Of a stretch of 64,000 nt of DNA, positions 52,801 through 64,000 are shown in pieces. The DNA comes from Pohlia nutans (lineage: Eukaryota > Streptophyta > Bryopsida > Bryales > Mniaceae): contig CM040094.1 of NCBI GenBank assembly GCA_022496805.1, positions 6,161,501 through 6,225,500 of the forward strand. The letters are read 5' to 3'. A program made the position numbers and the translations under genes. Numbering within the stretch: the first letter of the stretch is position 1; the number at the start of each line of letters is the position of its first letter. The notes under the pieces are model-generated. The model searched no databases. It saw nothing but the letters and a program-made list of their open reading frames with translations, and was not told the origin of the DNA.

Positions 52801-55568
52801 TACCAACCTATAATTATGAAACGCAAGTCTAAATGAATTTGTAAATCTAAGTGTCAAATATAATAGTTTCAATTTCAAACTTTCAATGTCAATATCTTCT
52901 TCCATGACACTATCTAGTGCCTGTATGTATGGGACTTTTATATAGTTATTAGTGACAAAACAATTTTTTAAATTTATTTAAACACATGTAAATTCTTATA
53001 TGTATTTTACTAAAATTAATATTAGTAAAAGATCTATATATGTATTTTTTTGGGGGGTTTGCAATAGAAATTTTGAATTTTAAATTAGAAAAGAAAAGAA
53101 ATGTAAACACCAATAATTAATGTGACTATTTTTACTTTCAAAAAATTACAAAAAGTGATTTACATGTTTTATATGAATCACAATACTTCTATCATCATGG
53201 AATTGAAATCGATCTGTATTACAAAAAACTTTGTTCAATCTTCCATCTTCATATGTATATAAGCCATGCCCATCTTTAAAGTTGTTTTTCCAAAATCCCT
53301 ATGCAACTAAAATATTTCCAATGTCAGTTGGATATTTAAGAAAAATCACATCATCAATATTATTTTTGTAGTATTTTGAATACATTTATTCATATTAGAG
53401 CCTATAATAAATTTGGTAATGAAAATTTGTTTTTATAAATGTGCAAGTGTAAAAATATTGTAAGAATATTTTTAATTATGTATTTTATAAAAAAAAGTTA
53501 ATTTTATTTTTGAAACAATTGTTTTTATAAAGCATGTTGTAAAAGCATACTTGATAAATCGCACCACTTGCATAGTAAAATGTGCCTCTATTTGATCTCA
53601 TTCCGTGTTCAAAATCACCAACATATGCATTATGTAAAAGATTGAGAGTTTCTTTATTATGGTCCCAAGTCCATACATGTTTGCCTCTGATAATACAAAC
53701 AAGTTGTTTACATTATTCTATTGTATAAAAATAAAACATAAGTGAAATAATAACTAAATAAAAGTGAAATAATAACTTGTAAGTACAAAGCCTTTACATG
53801 CATATCTAGAAAAACTTTTTCGGAACCTACATGATAAATAATATGATATGAAAATACTAATGAACACTATAAGCTATAGTATCCATAATGTCTAATAATA
53901 TAGTCAAAGAAGATATCAAATTCACATTCATGAGATTCTTTTGAATATCTAAAAAATCATTGTTTTATTTTAACAAATTTAAGGAAATTTTTATACTACA
54001 CATAATATATTGCATCAATATGCAAATAAAATGTTAAATAAAAATAGCCATATGGATTATCAATATTTTTTTTCTATGCATACAAATTAAAATTTAGAGA
54101 ATCCAGTTGTATGCTATTTTACATTTTTATGTAGTTATAGCATAAAAAAATTATTTTTATTTTCTATTCATCACAATGAATAAAAATATAATGCATCACT
54201 TATGTGCAAAAATTCAAAGACATGTAATACCTTCCATGTGGAAAACCATTAAGCCAAGTTCCTTCATAAACACTTGCAGCAAATATAGGCACATGTAATG
54301 GATTGACTTTTTTCTTGTCTACCATTTGAGTTTGGATACCAATGCCTCCACGTTTTCCATGAATCCATTCACCTTGATACGTTGCAAATCTATATACATA
54401 TCTTCCTTGACCATGTTTTTGATCTTTTGTCCAATCACCAATATAATTGGGGACATCATTCCCATCTTTGTAAACCATTTTTCCCTACATATAATATCGC
54501 AAATTTAAATCATTTGAAATATAAATTTATATTGTTAAAGCTCTATTCTAATTATCACTAGCATTTAACACTTTTAAGAGGAAATTATCATTGTGTTGAT
54601 TTGTATTATATTATTTGTATTAAAACAAATCGAAATATTTTTAATTGTTAATTTATAATACACAATACTACAACTTCAACATGTTAATGATTATAGTGTG
54701 TTTAAAAAAAATATAATTCCAATGTGCATGCAAATTTCACAGTGCCACATAAAATATTTGAAGGTAAATAAGAAGTACCAATCCTTCTCGTAAACCATAT
54801 ACAAAATTTCCATCATAAATATGTCCTCGTTTTCCTTCTTGCATAACACCAGCTTTGTTTGGAAATCCATCAAGGATCTATATGCAATTGAAATTATATT
54901 AAGTTTTTAGCGTGTTTCAATCATTCCAAATAATTATGAATAAAAAATCATAAACCGTAGAAAGCTTGGAAAGATACCTTTCCTGCATAAGCACCTCGGC
55001 CATTCCAATTATAATCTCCACTTTCATGTAAACAATTGTAGAAGAAAGTGCCTTCGTATGATAAAGTATTTCCAAAGTCATCTTCCCATTTCAATAAGCC
55101 TTTTCCATGGAGAAGACCATGCTTAAATCCTCCTAAATTAACCAATAATTAAGCATTTCAAAAACGTTTAATTTTTAAAATTGAATCATTTTAGTAACAT
55201 TAAATATTTTTTACCCATAAAGTTATAGTATACATACCAATATAATAGATATTCCTTCCAAAAAATGCTCTTCCTTCTCCTTCTGGATAACCCTTTTCTC
55301 CTACATCTCCTCTCCATGAATGCCACATCCATCCACTAATGATGCTTGGTGAAACAACTGAGTTTTTTAAAAGTTCGTATGCATTCAAAAGTTCTAATAT
55401 GTTTGCATGTCCTGCAAAAGACTTGTAGACTTGTTTTTCTTTCTCGAAAACTTGTTGTAGCTCCAATAAACTCATTCGTACTAATGCCCTACCTCTTTTT
55501 GATGCACTAGTAGTAGTTGAATTTTGGCGAGATAATGAGGACTTTCTTTGAAGCTTTTGTATTGACAT
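49835..55568 (-). CDS. RSPH10B: Radial spoke head 10 homolog B (MORN-repeat axonemal protein)
   Basis: Axonemal radial-spoke component used in motile flagella. Exons (descending): 55238-55568, 54978-55132, 54779-54877, 54231-54484, 53551-53686, 53164-53298, 52808-52920, 51662-52175, 51353-51445, 51074-51166, 50677-50880, 50175-50450, 49835-50005. All phases agree: 857 residues, close to the roughly 870 of the human protein. After an N-terminal region of about 75 residues come about ten MORN repeats (for example YEGTFFYNCLHESGDY, YDGNFVYGLREGLG, YIGDWTKDQKHGQG, YQGEWIHGKRGGIG, YEGTWLNGFPHGRG, YVGDFEHGMRSNRG, YQGFWKNNFKDGHG) up to about residue 350; then a proline-rich linker (PPPRPPETIEPPP) and the helical C-terminal half (LKFIVKY, WRLCYDTH). 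The donor of exon 7 (GTTGGT) is weak but required by phase. In a plant it should act only in sperm. Confidence 0.92.
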
Positions 55569-57662
55569 TTTGAAAAAATTGAACTAAAGTTTTAACCCTC
55601 AAATGTGAGAATTCAAACAAACAATTTAAATAGATACTTGATTTGTTTTACTATGATCATAAATACACATCAATATAAATAGTGAAGTAATGAAGACACA
55701 TATAAAAATTTAAGTTTTAATGAATAATTTTTTTTATATCATATTTAGTTGAAACAAATTGCACTTTGACAATAAATTTGTGCAATTCACAATGGATCAT
55801 CCATAGTTTTGAAAGTAAAATATACAAATTATACTTTTATGTTTAAATCAAAAAATTTAAATGCTCTACATAAAAGGTTGATTTTGTCAATCAAAATAAA
55901 TGCCAAGTTTAATAATCAATTTCTTGACTCCAAAATTAGTAGTTTTATTTCATATTCATGTATATTTTTCAAGATAAATTAAAAATGCATTGATATTTTC
56001 TACTTTCAAAATCATTTGTTTCCACTTATAAACTCTTGCATTTAAATTTTCTTTTTTCCTTCTAAATTTTCTTTTCTTCTTTTATTGGCTCCATTCTAAT
56101 TCAAAATCTTCTACTATGTACTTCCCTATGAGCACAAAAGAAAACTTGTTTTATGGTTTTCAAGAACTTTTTTCATACCTACGTTCAAAATAAGTTTGAA
56201 AATTTCAAAATATAGTTGTCATGTTTATTCATAGCAGTTTTGTGGGCAATCTTGGAATTCAAATATTTGAATTCTTTGGTTGCATTGAACCGCCTTTTTT
56301 GGTTCAAAGAAACAACAACCATTGATTCATTATCTTAATATGGTATGACCATTGATACTATGAAGTAAAATATAAAAATATTGTATTGTAACTTGGTAAA
56401 ATATTATAAGAACTATGACTTTGAAAAACACCTTTAAGAAAATATTAAAATAAGATTTATTCAAATATTGAAGGTTGCGTTAGACTATTATTGGTAAGCA
56501 TGTAGAGTAGGAAAATTAAAAAGAAAATGACTCTAATTATTGAAAATTTGATATTTTCTACAAATCATATAGGTTTACCCTCTAAAAATAACTTGGATGA
56601 TTTGAGCATCAACCGGTTGGTTTATTTTAGAAAAAATAATTAAAAGAAAAAACTCTAGTCACATGTCAAATTGTAACCTAATGCTTGTGGTAGTTGGTTT
56701 CACCACCAATCACCAAACAAAAAGAAAGTACTTAATTTAAAATTAAAATATTGAGTAGGAATGACCTATGTCATTGATCACACATTCTATCTTTTACATA
56801 TCTTTACCAATTGCTTCAAAAGATTGTGTTCAAGCCTAATTTCATTAAAAATACATATATATATATATTTTTTTTATGAATTTCAATGAATTTTTCAATG
56901 TTCAAAGTTTTAATGAATTTTGATGAATTTTAATGAATGTTCAATGTTTTCAATTAACTGAAAAGATGACTGGACTTTATTTTGTACACAATTTTAGTAC
57001 AATTTTATTTGTTTCAATTTTAGCAAAGTATAGAAAATTCATAAATATAATAATAGAATAAATTTTTATGATAAATTTGAACTTAAAATTTAATTTTAGA
57101 ATCCAAAATTTGTGGCAAAATGTAAATTCCTTCCTAACAAAGTCTAAACCTACTGCTTTGAAAAATAATTATAACAATTGTTTTTTGAAAAAGGAAAAAA
57201 AGGAAATTTAGGCTCTTTAGGTTTCTCTTTTCTAATTTTCTCAGAATTTTACACTAATTTATATAATCACTCTTAGTGATAAATAAAGTGATTTATAGTT
57301 TTTATAATGTAACTGTGTTGCATAAGTATTGGTCATATACAAAATAATATGTTAAATAAATAAACCTAACTTATCCTTAAATGTTGTCTTTTCATATTTC
57401 TATATTTTCTAAAATTAGCTAGAGCTCCGCTTTTTTCTACACCACTAGTGGTCAATTGGGGTAAAATTTAAACATCTTTGACTTCCTTTTGGTATTACTT
57501 ATTTAAAAAGAAATTCTCAAAGAAGTGAAAATTATAAAGATGAAAATGGCTCTCAAAAATGAGGAAAATCCATGTTCGTTTAAAGGTTAAGCAAATGAGC
57601 CAGCCCCTCTTTAACCTAAAAATAAAATAAAATTGAAAATTGAAAACTTGAATCAAAATCCA
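55569..57662. other. AT-rich spacer upstream of RSPH10B
   Basis: No gene seen. 'tgaatttcaatgaatttt' type tandem runs lie at 56875-56950. Confidence 0.45.
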
Positions 57663-57909
57663 TTAAACCCTTAAACAACCCAAAAGCCCTTTGCGGGTAT
57701 ATTATGTATTTTGTATTTAGTGGTATTTGATGAAAATAACAATGACCAAACACTTTTCAATACAAATTAAAATAACCATGATAATAGTAACTATGATGAT
57801 ATGTATATTACAAAAATATATCACAATTCATATATTAAACCACAATCAAAAAAATTTAAGGCCAAATATGGGTTGTAGAGAGGGACCTCAAGGGCCTTTC
57901 AAGGGTTAA
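57663..57909. mobile_element. TTAA-bounded element, 247 bp
   Basis: Left TTAAACCCTTAAAC, right CCTTTCAAGGGTTAA; ends only partly match, so this assignment is weaker than the others. Confidence 0.45.
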
Positions 57910-58063
57910 GAAACATTGCTTCAAAGCTCATTTCAAATTTTAATGGGTACAAAAATCAAACACACATGATGACACACCATATTTTTGCCCCAATATGGTG
58001 GATTAGTTGATTGATCACAGTATAAGGAAAATCGACACTTCTCACTACTATTTTGAGTCATTT

Positions 58064-58171
58064 CACTAGTAGAAAAGGTGACGCTCCCCAGAAAAAATCA
58101 TTGTGCATGCGTGGAATTGGGCACCACATGCCTGGGCAACTCCTTCGACAATGTTACCTTTTCTACTAATG
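58064..58171. mobile_element. Small CACTA-ended MITE
   Basis: 108 bp, CACTAGTAGAAAAGGTGAC at left; read on the other strand the right end is CATTAGTAGAAAAGGTAAC. The ends are those of CACTA (CMC) elements, but a 3-bp target duplication is not visible. Confidence 0.55.
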
Positions 58172-58230
58172 CTCCAAAATTGGTGAGTGCTTTTGGTCAC
58201 ATAGGACAAGAGTTTCCTTGATTTGAGTCA

Positions 58231-58393
58231 CACTAGTAGAAATCTTGTCTTATGTGACAAGTCTTTAATGACTCAATGTCGGAAATGACATGTCCGTAAT
58301 GACACAAAGTGGGACTTTGTGTCATTACGGACTTGTCATTCCCGACATTGAGTCATTAAAGACTTGTCACATAAGACAAGATTTCTACTAGTG
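58231..58393. mobile_element. Fold-back CACTA-ended MITE
   Basis: 163 bp that is almost entirely a palindrome: the left arm from CACTAGTAGAAATCTTGTC and the right arm ending GACAAGATTTCTACTAGTG pair over about 80 bp with few mismatches and a 3-base loop. TCA occurs on both sides (58228-58230, 58394-58396), the 3-bp duplication expected of CACTA elements. Confidence 0.85.
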
Positions 58394-58396
58394 TCA

Positions 58397-59458
58397 GTGA
58401 AAAGCGATGAGTTCGCTTGTAGTGTGTGGATTTGCTAATCCCATTCACAATCCCAATTAATGGCTCCTCAATTTACCGGTACTCTTGCTATTCCCATTCA
58501 CGAGCCATAAATTACTTCAGGTTAATTGCAATGTCGACAACATTATGGACTTGGGTATTATGAAAAAAACTTAACAGAAAATAGAGCCTTCTTCTGGGAT
58601 ATGACATGCCAAGCCACGAGAGTGGCAAAGGATCTTATTTAGAAGAGAAAATGCATTGTATTCCCACCATATAACCCATTATGAGACCCTGGTGTAGACA
58701 GTCTGCTACAAAATTAAAAGAAGGAAATTGGAATTCAAACAGTCCCTCATTTGTGAGCTTGAATGTTCGGGAGTGTTGATATTCTCAAATATCAGGCTAT
58801 TAACCCTGTACATTGCATTCTTTCATTTCAACCAAGAAAAAATGGCAGTGCTTTTTTGAATTTCAGAATCCAGCCAGACCCGTTCTGTCAAGTCCTTGAA
58901 GGCCCATTCACATATAGCAGAGCTTCAGCATCCATGCGTGCGTCAGGTAACTTTGAGGGAATCTGTTGGGAAACAAGAAATATAAAATATGAAATGAGAA
59001 ATTACTCGAACACATTACAAGAAGGAACGTACGCAACGCAAAAAGGGAGCATGGCTCAACTTGCGGTAGTGAATTGTAGTTGCACAGTAGTTGCATCAAG
59101 AAAAGACAAGGCTTTCAATATTTTTTTGTTTTTGGGTTTTACCTTCCTCCATTTTGGGAACGCAAACGCAAGTGCGGCAAGGGCTTGGTGTGAATGGGCC
59201 ATGAGTTTAGCAAATTAAAGCTGAAAAGTATGGAACCAATAGAATTGGTCGATAACTAAGTAGCCCTCTATAATACAGCCTGTGTTGTCAAACTCCCTTG
59301 GGCACATGACCTTCTATGGATGATTAAATAACTCTTTTTCTAACAACAACAAATTGCTCGTCAAGATTCTCTGCCAATGGACAACCCCATTTTCGTTCAA
59401 AGATGAGTTGTCATAGACACACTACTTCTAATTACACAAAACAAGTATATGAATAGAA
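58397..59458. other. Spacer with one long unassigned frame
   Basis: A 151-codon plus frame at 58763-59218 begins with ATG but shows no motif. Composition is less AT-rich than the neighbours. I would not call it a gene. Confidence 0.35.
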
Positions 59459-59713
59459 CACACATTTTGTTAAAACTAGACCACATTTTGTCAAAATTGA
59501 ACTACCAAATTAGAAAAGTGATAGGGAGAGCTGTTCTTCTTCATAAAGATAAGTCCCCGATTTTTCTATAGTGTTCTTATTTCACAAATAGGAATATTGT
59601 TAAAAGATTGGGGACTTATTTCTATTGAGAAGGGCAACACTCCCCATCACTTTTCCACCTTCGTAGTTCAGTTTTAACAAAATATGGTTCAGTTTTAACG
59701 AAATGTGAGTTAA
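59459..59713. repeat. Long imperfect inverted repeat
   Basis: Left arm about 59459-59568 ('acattttgttaaaact..' to 'ataagtcccc'), right arm about 59605-59713 ('ggggacttatttctat..' to 'cgaaatgtgagtt'). Arms pair over roughly 105 bp with perhaps 80% identity and a loop of about 35 bp. No TTAA or CACTA end. Confidence 0.75.
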
Positions 59714-60059
59714 AGATGAGTTGTTGATAACAAGGTCAACGTAGACGACAGAACCATATATATCAAATAGTTTACTTGAGTATCCTCTACCATAAATTTC
59801 TCTACAGTTGGCTGGGAACCCAACAAACCATCAATGATTCCCTGACATGCATTTGGTAAAAAACAAAATCAACCACCAATCACAACTTTTGTTTTTTCCC
59901 ACTACCATAAAGTGTAGGAAGACAAAACCCTCCTTCGAGTGAATACATAATCGAGGTTTGATAATCCTAGAAAGAGCCAATATTGAGAAAGTTCAGCAAA
60001 TCTCAAACACAACTTTACTGACATCATCATCATCAACATATGATACATGATTCAGGGAT

Positions 60060-62490
60060 CCTCCATAAAAATAATTACATCTGGGAACGACGAAAATCTC
60101 CTCCAGGGACATGCAGGTGGCTTCAACCGAAACGACAGATTCAACAACTGCAAGACCTGTTAACGATCTACTAGAAGCTTGTGCACACGTATGAACAAGA
60201 AGAAGAGCTCGACATCGACAAATTAGGGCTTCTACATTCTGATTAACGGAATCAATCATAATCCATTTACAAGCAAGCAAGAATTCGTAGGTCTACCTCT
60301 TAATTACAAAGCTACTGCAATTTCTAAGCATGAATTTTTATGCAGTTTCGTTGTATGTGCCAGTAGACAACCCCATTTTCATTCATAGGCATACCACTTC
60401 TAATAACACGAAGCAAGTGTATGAATGGGTGATGGCCTGATATGGGTATCCCCTCAAAAAATAGTGCAATTTTCGAGAAATATATTTTTGGTAAGAAAAA
60501 AACATTAGAAAAATTTTAAAAATAAAATAGAGGGTATTATAGACACCATGGCTGCAACAATGTATATGACCAGTGTTAAAGATGGAATTTATAACACACA
60601 TAAAATGAATTTAAAAGAAGTCACACTATGTGAGGCGCGTAAAAGTGGTACCCATATCAGACCATTCCCCAAATAGATGAGTTAATTTTTGATGACAAGG
60701 TCGACATAGAAGACAGTTGAACTATGTATATATCTAATAGTGTAATTGAGTATCCTCTGACATCGATTTTTCTAGAGTTTTGAGACATCAATGATTCATC
60801 TAGCAACGAAGAAAATCTCCTCCAGTGACATCCAGGTGGCTCCAAGCGAAACGACAGATTCAACAACTGCAAAGTTAATGATACTATCTAGAAGCTTGTG
60901 CACATGTATAAACAAGAAGAAGAGTCCAGTTTCCACACCGACAGACTGGGGCATCTACATCCTAATCGATCGTAATCTATTTACAAGCAAGGAAGAATTC
61001 GTAGGTCTACCTCTTAATTACAGAGCTACTGCAGGGTGGAAAATCAAAATGATCCATCGAGCTTTCTACTGAATTGCACTCTGAAGGTCATCCAAAAATT
61101 ACAGGGCATACCATGTAGTTCCCACCAACATCACTCAGTATATTAGACTTTGAAAATAGTAAAGTGAGCCACTCACAATTCACCACACATGGATTGTGCA
61201 ATCATGAAGAGAAGATAACACTAAATTTAATTCTTATTAACACTAATTTTTAAGATGAACTCGGTTGTTGTATTCAGTGTCTCCCTTGAAAGAAATTGTT
61301 GACCAACCAATGCACATCCATTGTTTTCCAGAGCCATAGAGCTATCCAGCGTGCTGGTGGAGATGCTCTTAATTAGGGTCGGCCCTGGACGGCATCAAGC
61401 GAAACGACAGATTCAACAACTGCAAGGTTAATGATACTAGAAGCTTGTGCATTTAAGCAATAAGAAGAGCCCAGTTTCGGCACCGACAGGTTAGGGCTTC
61501 TACGTTCTAATCGATCGTAATCTATTTACAAGCAAGGAAGAATTCATAGCTCTACCTCTTAATCACAAAGCTACTGCAGGGTGGAAAATAAAAATAAAAA
61601 TGTTCCATGGGGTTTCAGGGCATCTGAACCAGCAACTCTGAATTGTCATCCAATGTAGCTCCCTACCAACATAGAGTCTGAAAATAGTAAGTAAGCCACT
61701 CACGCATAGATTGTGCAATCATGATTGCAATTAGGAAGAGAAGGCACACTAGATTGAGTCGTTTGGAGAGCCCTGAACTGGGTTGTTGTTGTATTCAATG
61801 TCTCCCTCAAAAGAAATTGTTCACCAACTCACTTTTCCAGAATCTATTTACAAGCAAGGAAGAATTTATAGGTCTACCTCTTAATTACAAAGCTACTACA
61901 GGGTGGAAAATAAAAATAAAAATGTTCTATGGAGCTTCAGGGCATCTCTACCAGCAACTCTGAATCGCACTGTGAAGGTCATCCAATGTAGTTCCCTACG
62001 AACATAGAGTCTGAAAATAGTAAGTAAACCACTCACAATTCACCACACACGGATTGTGCAATTAGGAAGAGAAGGTACACTAAATTGAGTCGTTTGGAGG
62101 GCCCTGAACTGGGTTGTTGTAGAATTCAATGTCTCCCTCGGAAGAAATTGTTGACCAACCCATTGTTTTCCACAGTGCTGGTGGAGATGCTCTTAGGGTC
62201 AGCTCTGAATAGAGCTTCAAGGCATCTCTACCACCAACTCTGAATTGTATTCTGAAGGTCATTCAATGTGGTTCCCTACCAACAGAGAGTCAGAAAATAG
62301 TAAATAAGCCACTCACGCATAGATTGTGCAATCACGATTGCAATTAGGAAGAGAAGGCACACTAGATTGAGTCGTTTGGAGGGCCCTGAACTGGGTTGTT
62401 GTAGTATTCAGTGTCTCCCTCGAAAGAAAAGAAATTGTTGACCAACCCATTGTTTTCCAGAGTGCCGGTGGAGATGCTCTTAGGGTCGGC
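60060..62490. repeat. Array of degenerate duplicated segments
   Basis: Two alternating segments recur. Segment P ('cgaaacgacagattcaacaa' to 'aaagctactgcagggtgg') lies at about 60120-60320, 60845-61045, 61395-61590 and partly 61845-61915. Segment Q ('gaaaatagtaa..', 'ccactcac', 'gattgtgcaat', 'gtctccct..gaaagaaattgtt') lies at about 61070-61370, 61630-61830, 61960-62200 and 62235-62490. The last Q copy runs into the 3' end of the minus-strand gene at 62480; earlier copies carry a worn form of the same 'tagggtcggctctggac' end. Confidence 0.7.
60423..60667 (+). mobile_element. MITE, GATATGGGTACC family, copy B
   Basis: Same interior and ends as 4084-4312, here inserted between segment-P copies of the array. 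Confidence 0.65.
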
Positions 62491-63223
62491 TCTGGACAGC
62501 GTCGATTCGGCAGCAAATGGAAGAGAAGAACGACTTCATGCTCACGCTCCGTTGCATTCGTTTTTGCTTTCTGCAGGGAGATGGGATCACGCAAGACTCG
62601 TCGGAGAGGACGCTGTGGCACGAGACGAATTGCTGGTTCCAGTCCGGGCTATGGCTGCCATTTGATCCCGCGTCGACCTCCGCCGCGGAATGAATAATCC
62701 CATTCACGGCGCCAGTACTACTGTTCAGGTACGCCGTGGAAATGCTAGCCTCCTGCGCCTCGCCGTCGTCTTGGTCTGCGAAACCGAATCCAAGCTCGTC
62801 GCTGCTGCTTTCGGCGTTTCGGACGCAGCGCAGAAGCTCCAGGACGGGCACGCAGAATGATGGCCGGGAATTATTGGATGTTGCTGCTGCAGCGGCGAAG
62901 ACGTCGTGGTCGACCCCGGGGTGGTGGAACGAGTGGTCCATGGGCAAGCCGATGAGGCTGCCCAGCGTGATGCGGCGCGAGTCCTTGAAGAACGACGACG
63001 CGGCTTCGGAGTCCGAGGACGACGACTCCCCGACGTCGGAGAAGAAGGGCAGCAGGAACGTCGTCTGCAGGTTCATGAATTGCTGCTGAAACGCCAGCGC
63101 TACTGCTGGTGATGGTCGACTCGGCGTGTGGATTGCGATGCACGACGTCAGTCCGAATGGCCATCCTGCTAACGATGCGGAAGAACCCTCCTGCTGCTTC
63201 GTCTCCTCTATCTCCATAGCCAT
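62480..63223 (-). CDS. Plant-specific protein with SFF..ITLGSLIG motif
   Basis: Single-exon frame of 247 residues. Near the N-terminus WPFGL (21-25) is followed by a serine-rich acidic stretch (SSSSDSEAASSFFKDS, 67-82) and RITLGSLIGL (84-93). This order, a GWPxGL start and SSDxxxxxSFFxDxxxTLGSLIG, recalls a small plant-only family of unknown function (the Arabidopsis At3g17950-like proteins); I know no biochemical role. The C-terminus is basic and ends with RSVSMKSFFSSICC, which might be a membrane or lipid anchor with paired cysteines. G+C is much higher than in the spacer. A start at M3 is equally possible. It is bounded by repeats on both sides. Confidence 0.75.
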   Translation of the reverse strand: MAMEIEETKQQEGSSASLAGWPFGLTSCIAIHTPSRPSPAVALAFQQQFMNLQTTFLLPFFSDVGESSSSDSEAASSFFKDSRRITLGSLIGLPMDHSFHHPGVDHDVFAAAAATSNNSRPSFCVPVLELLRCVRNAESSSDELGFGFADQDDGEAQEASISTAYLNSSTGAVNGIIHSAAEVDAGSNGSHSPDWNQQFVSCHSVLSDESCVIPSPCRKQKRMQRSVSMKSFFSSICCRIDAVQSRP

Positions 63224-63239
63224 CGATCAGTCAGTGCAA

Positions 63240-63830
63240 CCTAATGTCTACTAGCCATGGATCCAGAGATCGACAGACAATCAGAAGGGGGATTAGAACG
63301 GCAAGGCTCTGAGCTACAGAACGAGACAGAACGAATCTGAAACCTAATCTCTACTAGCCATGGATCCAGACATCGACAGAAGGGGGATTAGAACGGCAAG
63401 GCTCTGAACTACAGAACGAGACAGAACGAATTAATCACAACACCCAATCGATGAGTTACTAGCTTAATTCAGCCATGGATCCAGTGATCGATAGACAATC
63501 ACAAGAACGAGCATACGAATCACGTAGCTCTTACAACACCGAATCGATGAGTGCTAGCTTCAGCCATGGATCCAGTGATCGCAGACATCGACAATCAGAA
63601 GTCGATATACGTACACACTAATGCAAATTCAGGTTGCAGTTTTGGCCACTGATATCAACTGGGACGATTGATGCAAAAGCAGTTCGATCACAAAGCTAGT
63701 GGGATTAGAACGACGAATGGCATACTAATTAATCACGTTGCGCTTACGACACCCAATCGACAAGTACTAACTGAATTCAGACATCGACAATCAGAGGTCG
63801 ATCGATACGCTAATGGTAATTCAGGGTGGC
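63240..63830. repeat. Tandem repeats upstream of the 62480 gene
   Basis: Units of about 90-115 bp starting 'agccatggatccag' at 63255, 63357, 63472 and 63563, and a related 'gggattagaacg' copy from about 63700. They contain 'atcgacagacaatcagaa' and 'ctacagaacgagacagaacg'. They occupy the promoter/5' UTR of the minus-strand gene. Confidence 0.75.
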
Positions 63831-64000
63831 AGATTTCAACAGGGAAGTCCTGCAATTGCCGGCTCTGCAAAGCCAACACGAAAGTAATCCTCCTGCTGCT
63901 GCAATATTCTGTAAGCTAGCCGAAACTCTACGTTACGTAGTACTTAGACTGTCAATTCCTGCCACCACCAAGCTCCATATCGATATTAGCAGTCCAGTAC
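63831..64000. other. Window edge, no feature recognised
   Basis: Short remaining sequence without a supported gene. Confidence 0.4.

Noticed and set aside
58763..59218. 151-codon plus frame as a gene
   Set aside because: No motif, no family resemblance and no supporting splice structure; kept only as a note on the spacer.
60060..63830. CRISPR-like array from regularly recurring units
   Set aside because: Units are long, degenerate and lack unique spacers, and the genome is plant nuclear.

Overview
The window reads as nuclear DNA of a land plant. Its genes carry spliceosomal introns, and several proteins match plant forms: an NPH3/RPT2-like BTB protein, a TIM9 of plant type, a branchpoint-binding protein with two zinc knuckles, and a short plant-specific protein with an SFF...ITLGSLIG motif. 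A full-length radial spoke head 10 homolog B gene is also present, which points to a plant that still makes flagellated sperm. Together with modest intron sizes (about 80-900 bp, one longer) and AT-rich spacers, this suggests a seed-free plant, most likely a bryophyte. The species is inferred, not proven.

Layout. 1-11.9 kb: AT-rich intergenic DNA with short inverted-repeat elements and duplicated blocks. 11.9-18.6 kb (+): 12-exon SF1/BBP splicing-factor gene with a long (AT)n tract in intron 2. 18.6-25.7 kb: AT-rich spacer ending in a cluster of TTAA-flanked elements. 26.0-27.0 kb (+): two-exon TIM9. 27.0-30.0 kb: spacer with an 809-bp TTAA-flanked element. 30.0-39.2 kb (-): 17-exon MCM3 helicase gene whose introns are packed with small transposons; an E2F palindrome lies about 260 bp before its ATG. 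39.6-43.1 kb: nested TTAA elements. 44.3-46.2 kb (+): intronless NPH3-like gene with a tandemly duplicated 5' leader. 46.2-49.8 kb: spacer. 49.8-55.6 kb (-): 13-exon RSPH10B-like gene. 55.6-62.4 kb: spacer with two fold-back elements and then degenerate repeat units. 62.48-63.22 kb (-): plant-specific protein flanked by repeats on both sides.

The genes form no functional cluster; they serve RNA splicing, mitochondrial import, DNA replication, phototropin/ubiquitin-type signalling and sperm motility. Exon boundaries were derived by hand from GT/AG sites and reading-phase continuity. For MCM3 and RSPH10B every junction keeps frame and gives 821 and 857 residues. In SF1 only the first junction is unresolved.

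The most unusual signal is the density and variety of miniature inverted-repeat elements bounded by TTAA with CCCY or GGTAG termini, including copies that abut and share one TTAA. This is the signature of piggyBac-type target use, which is not usually described from land plants.
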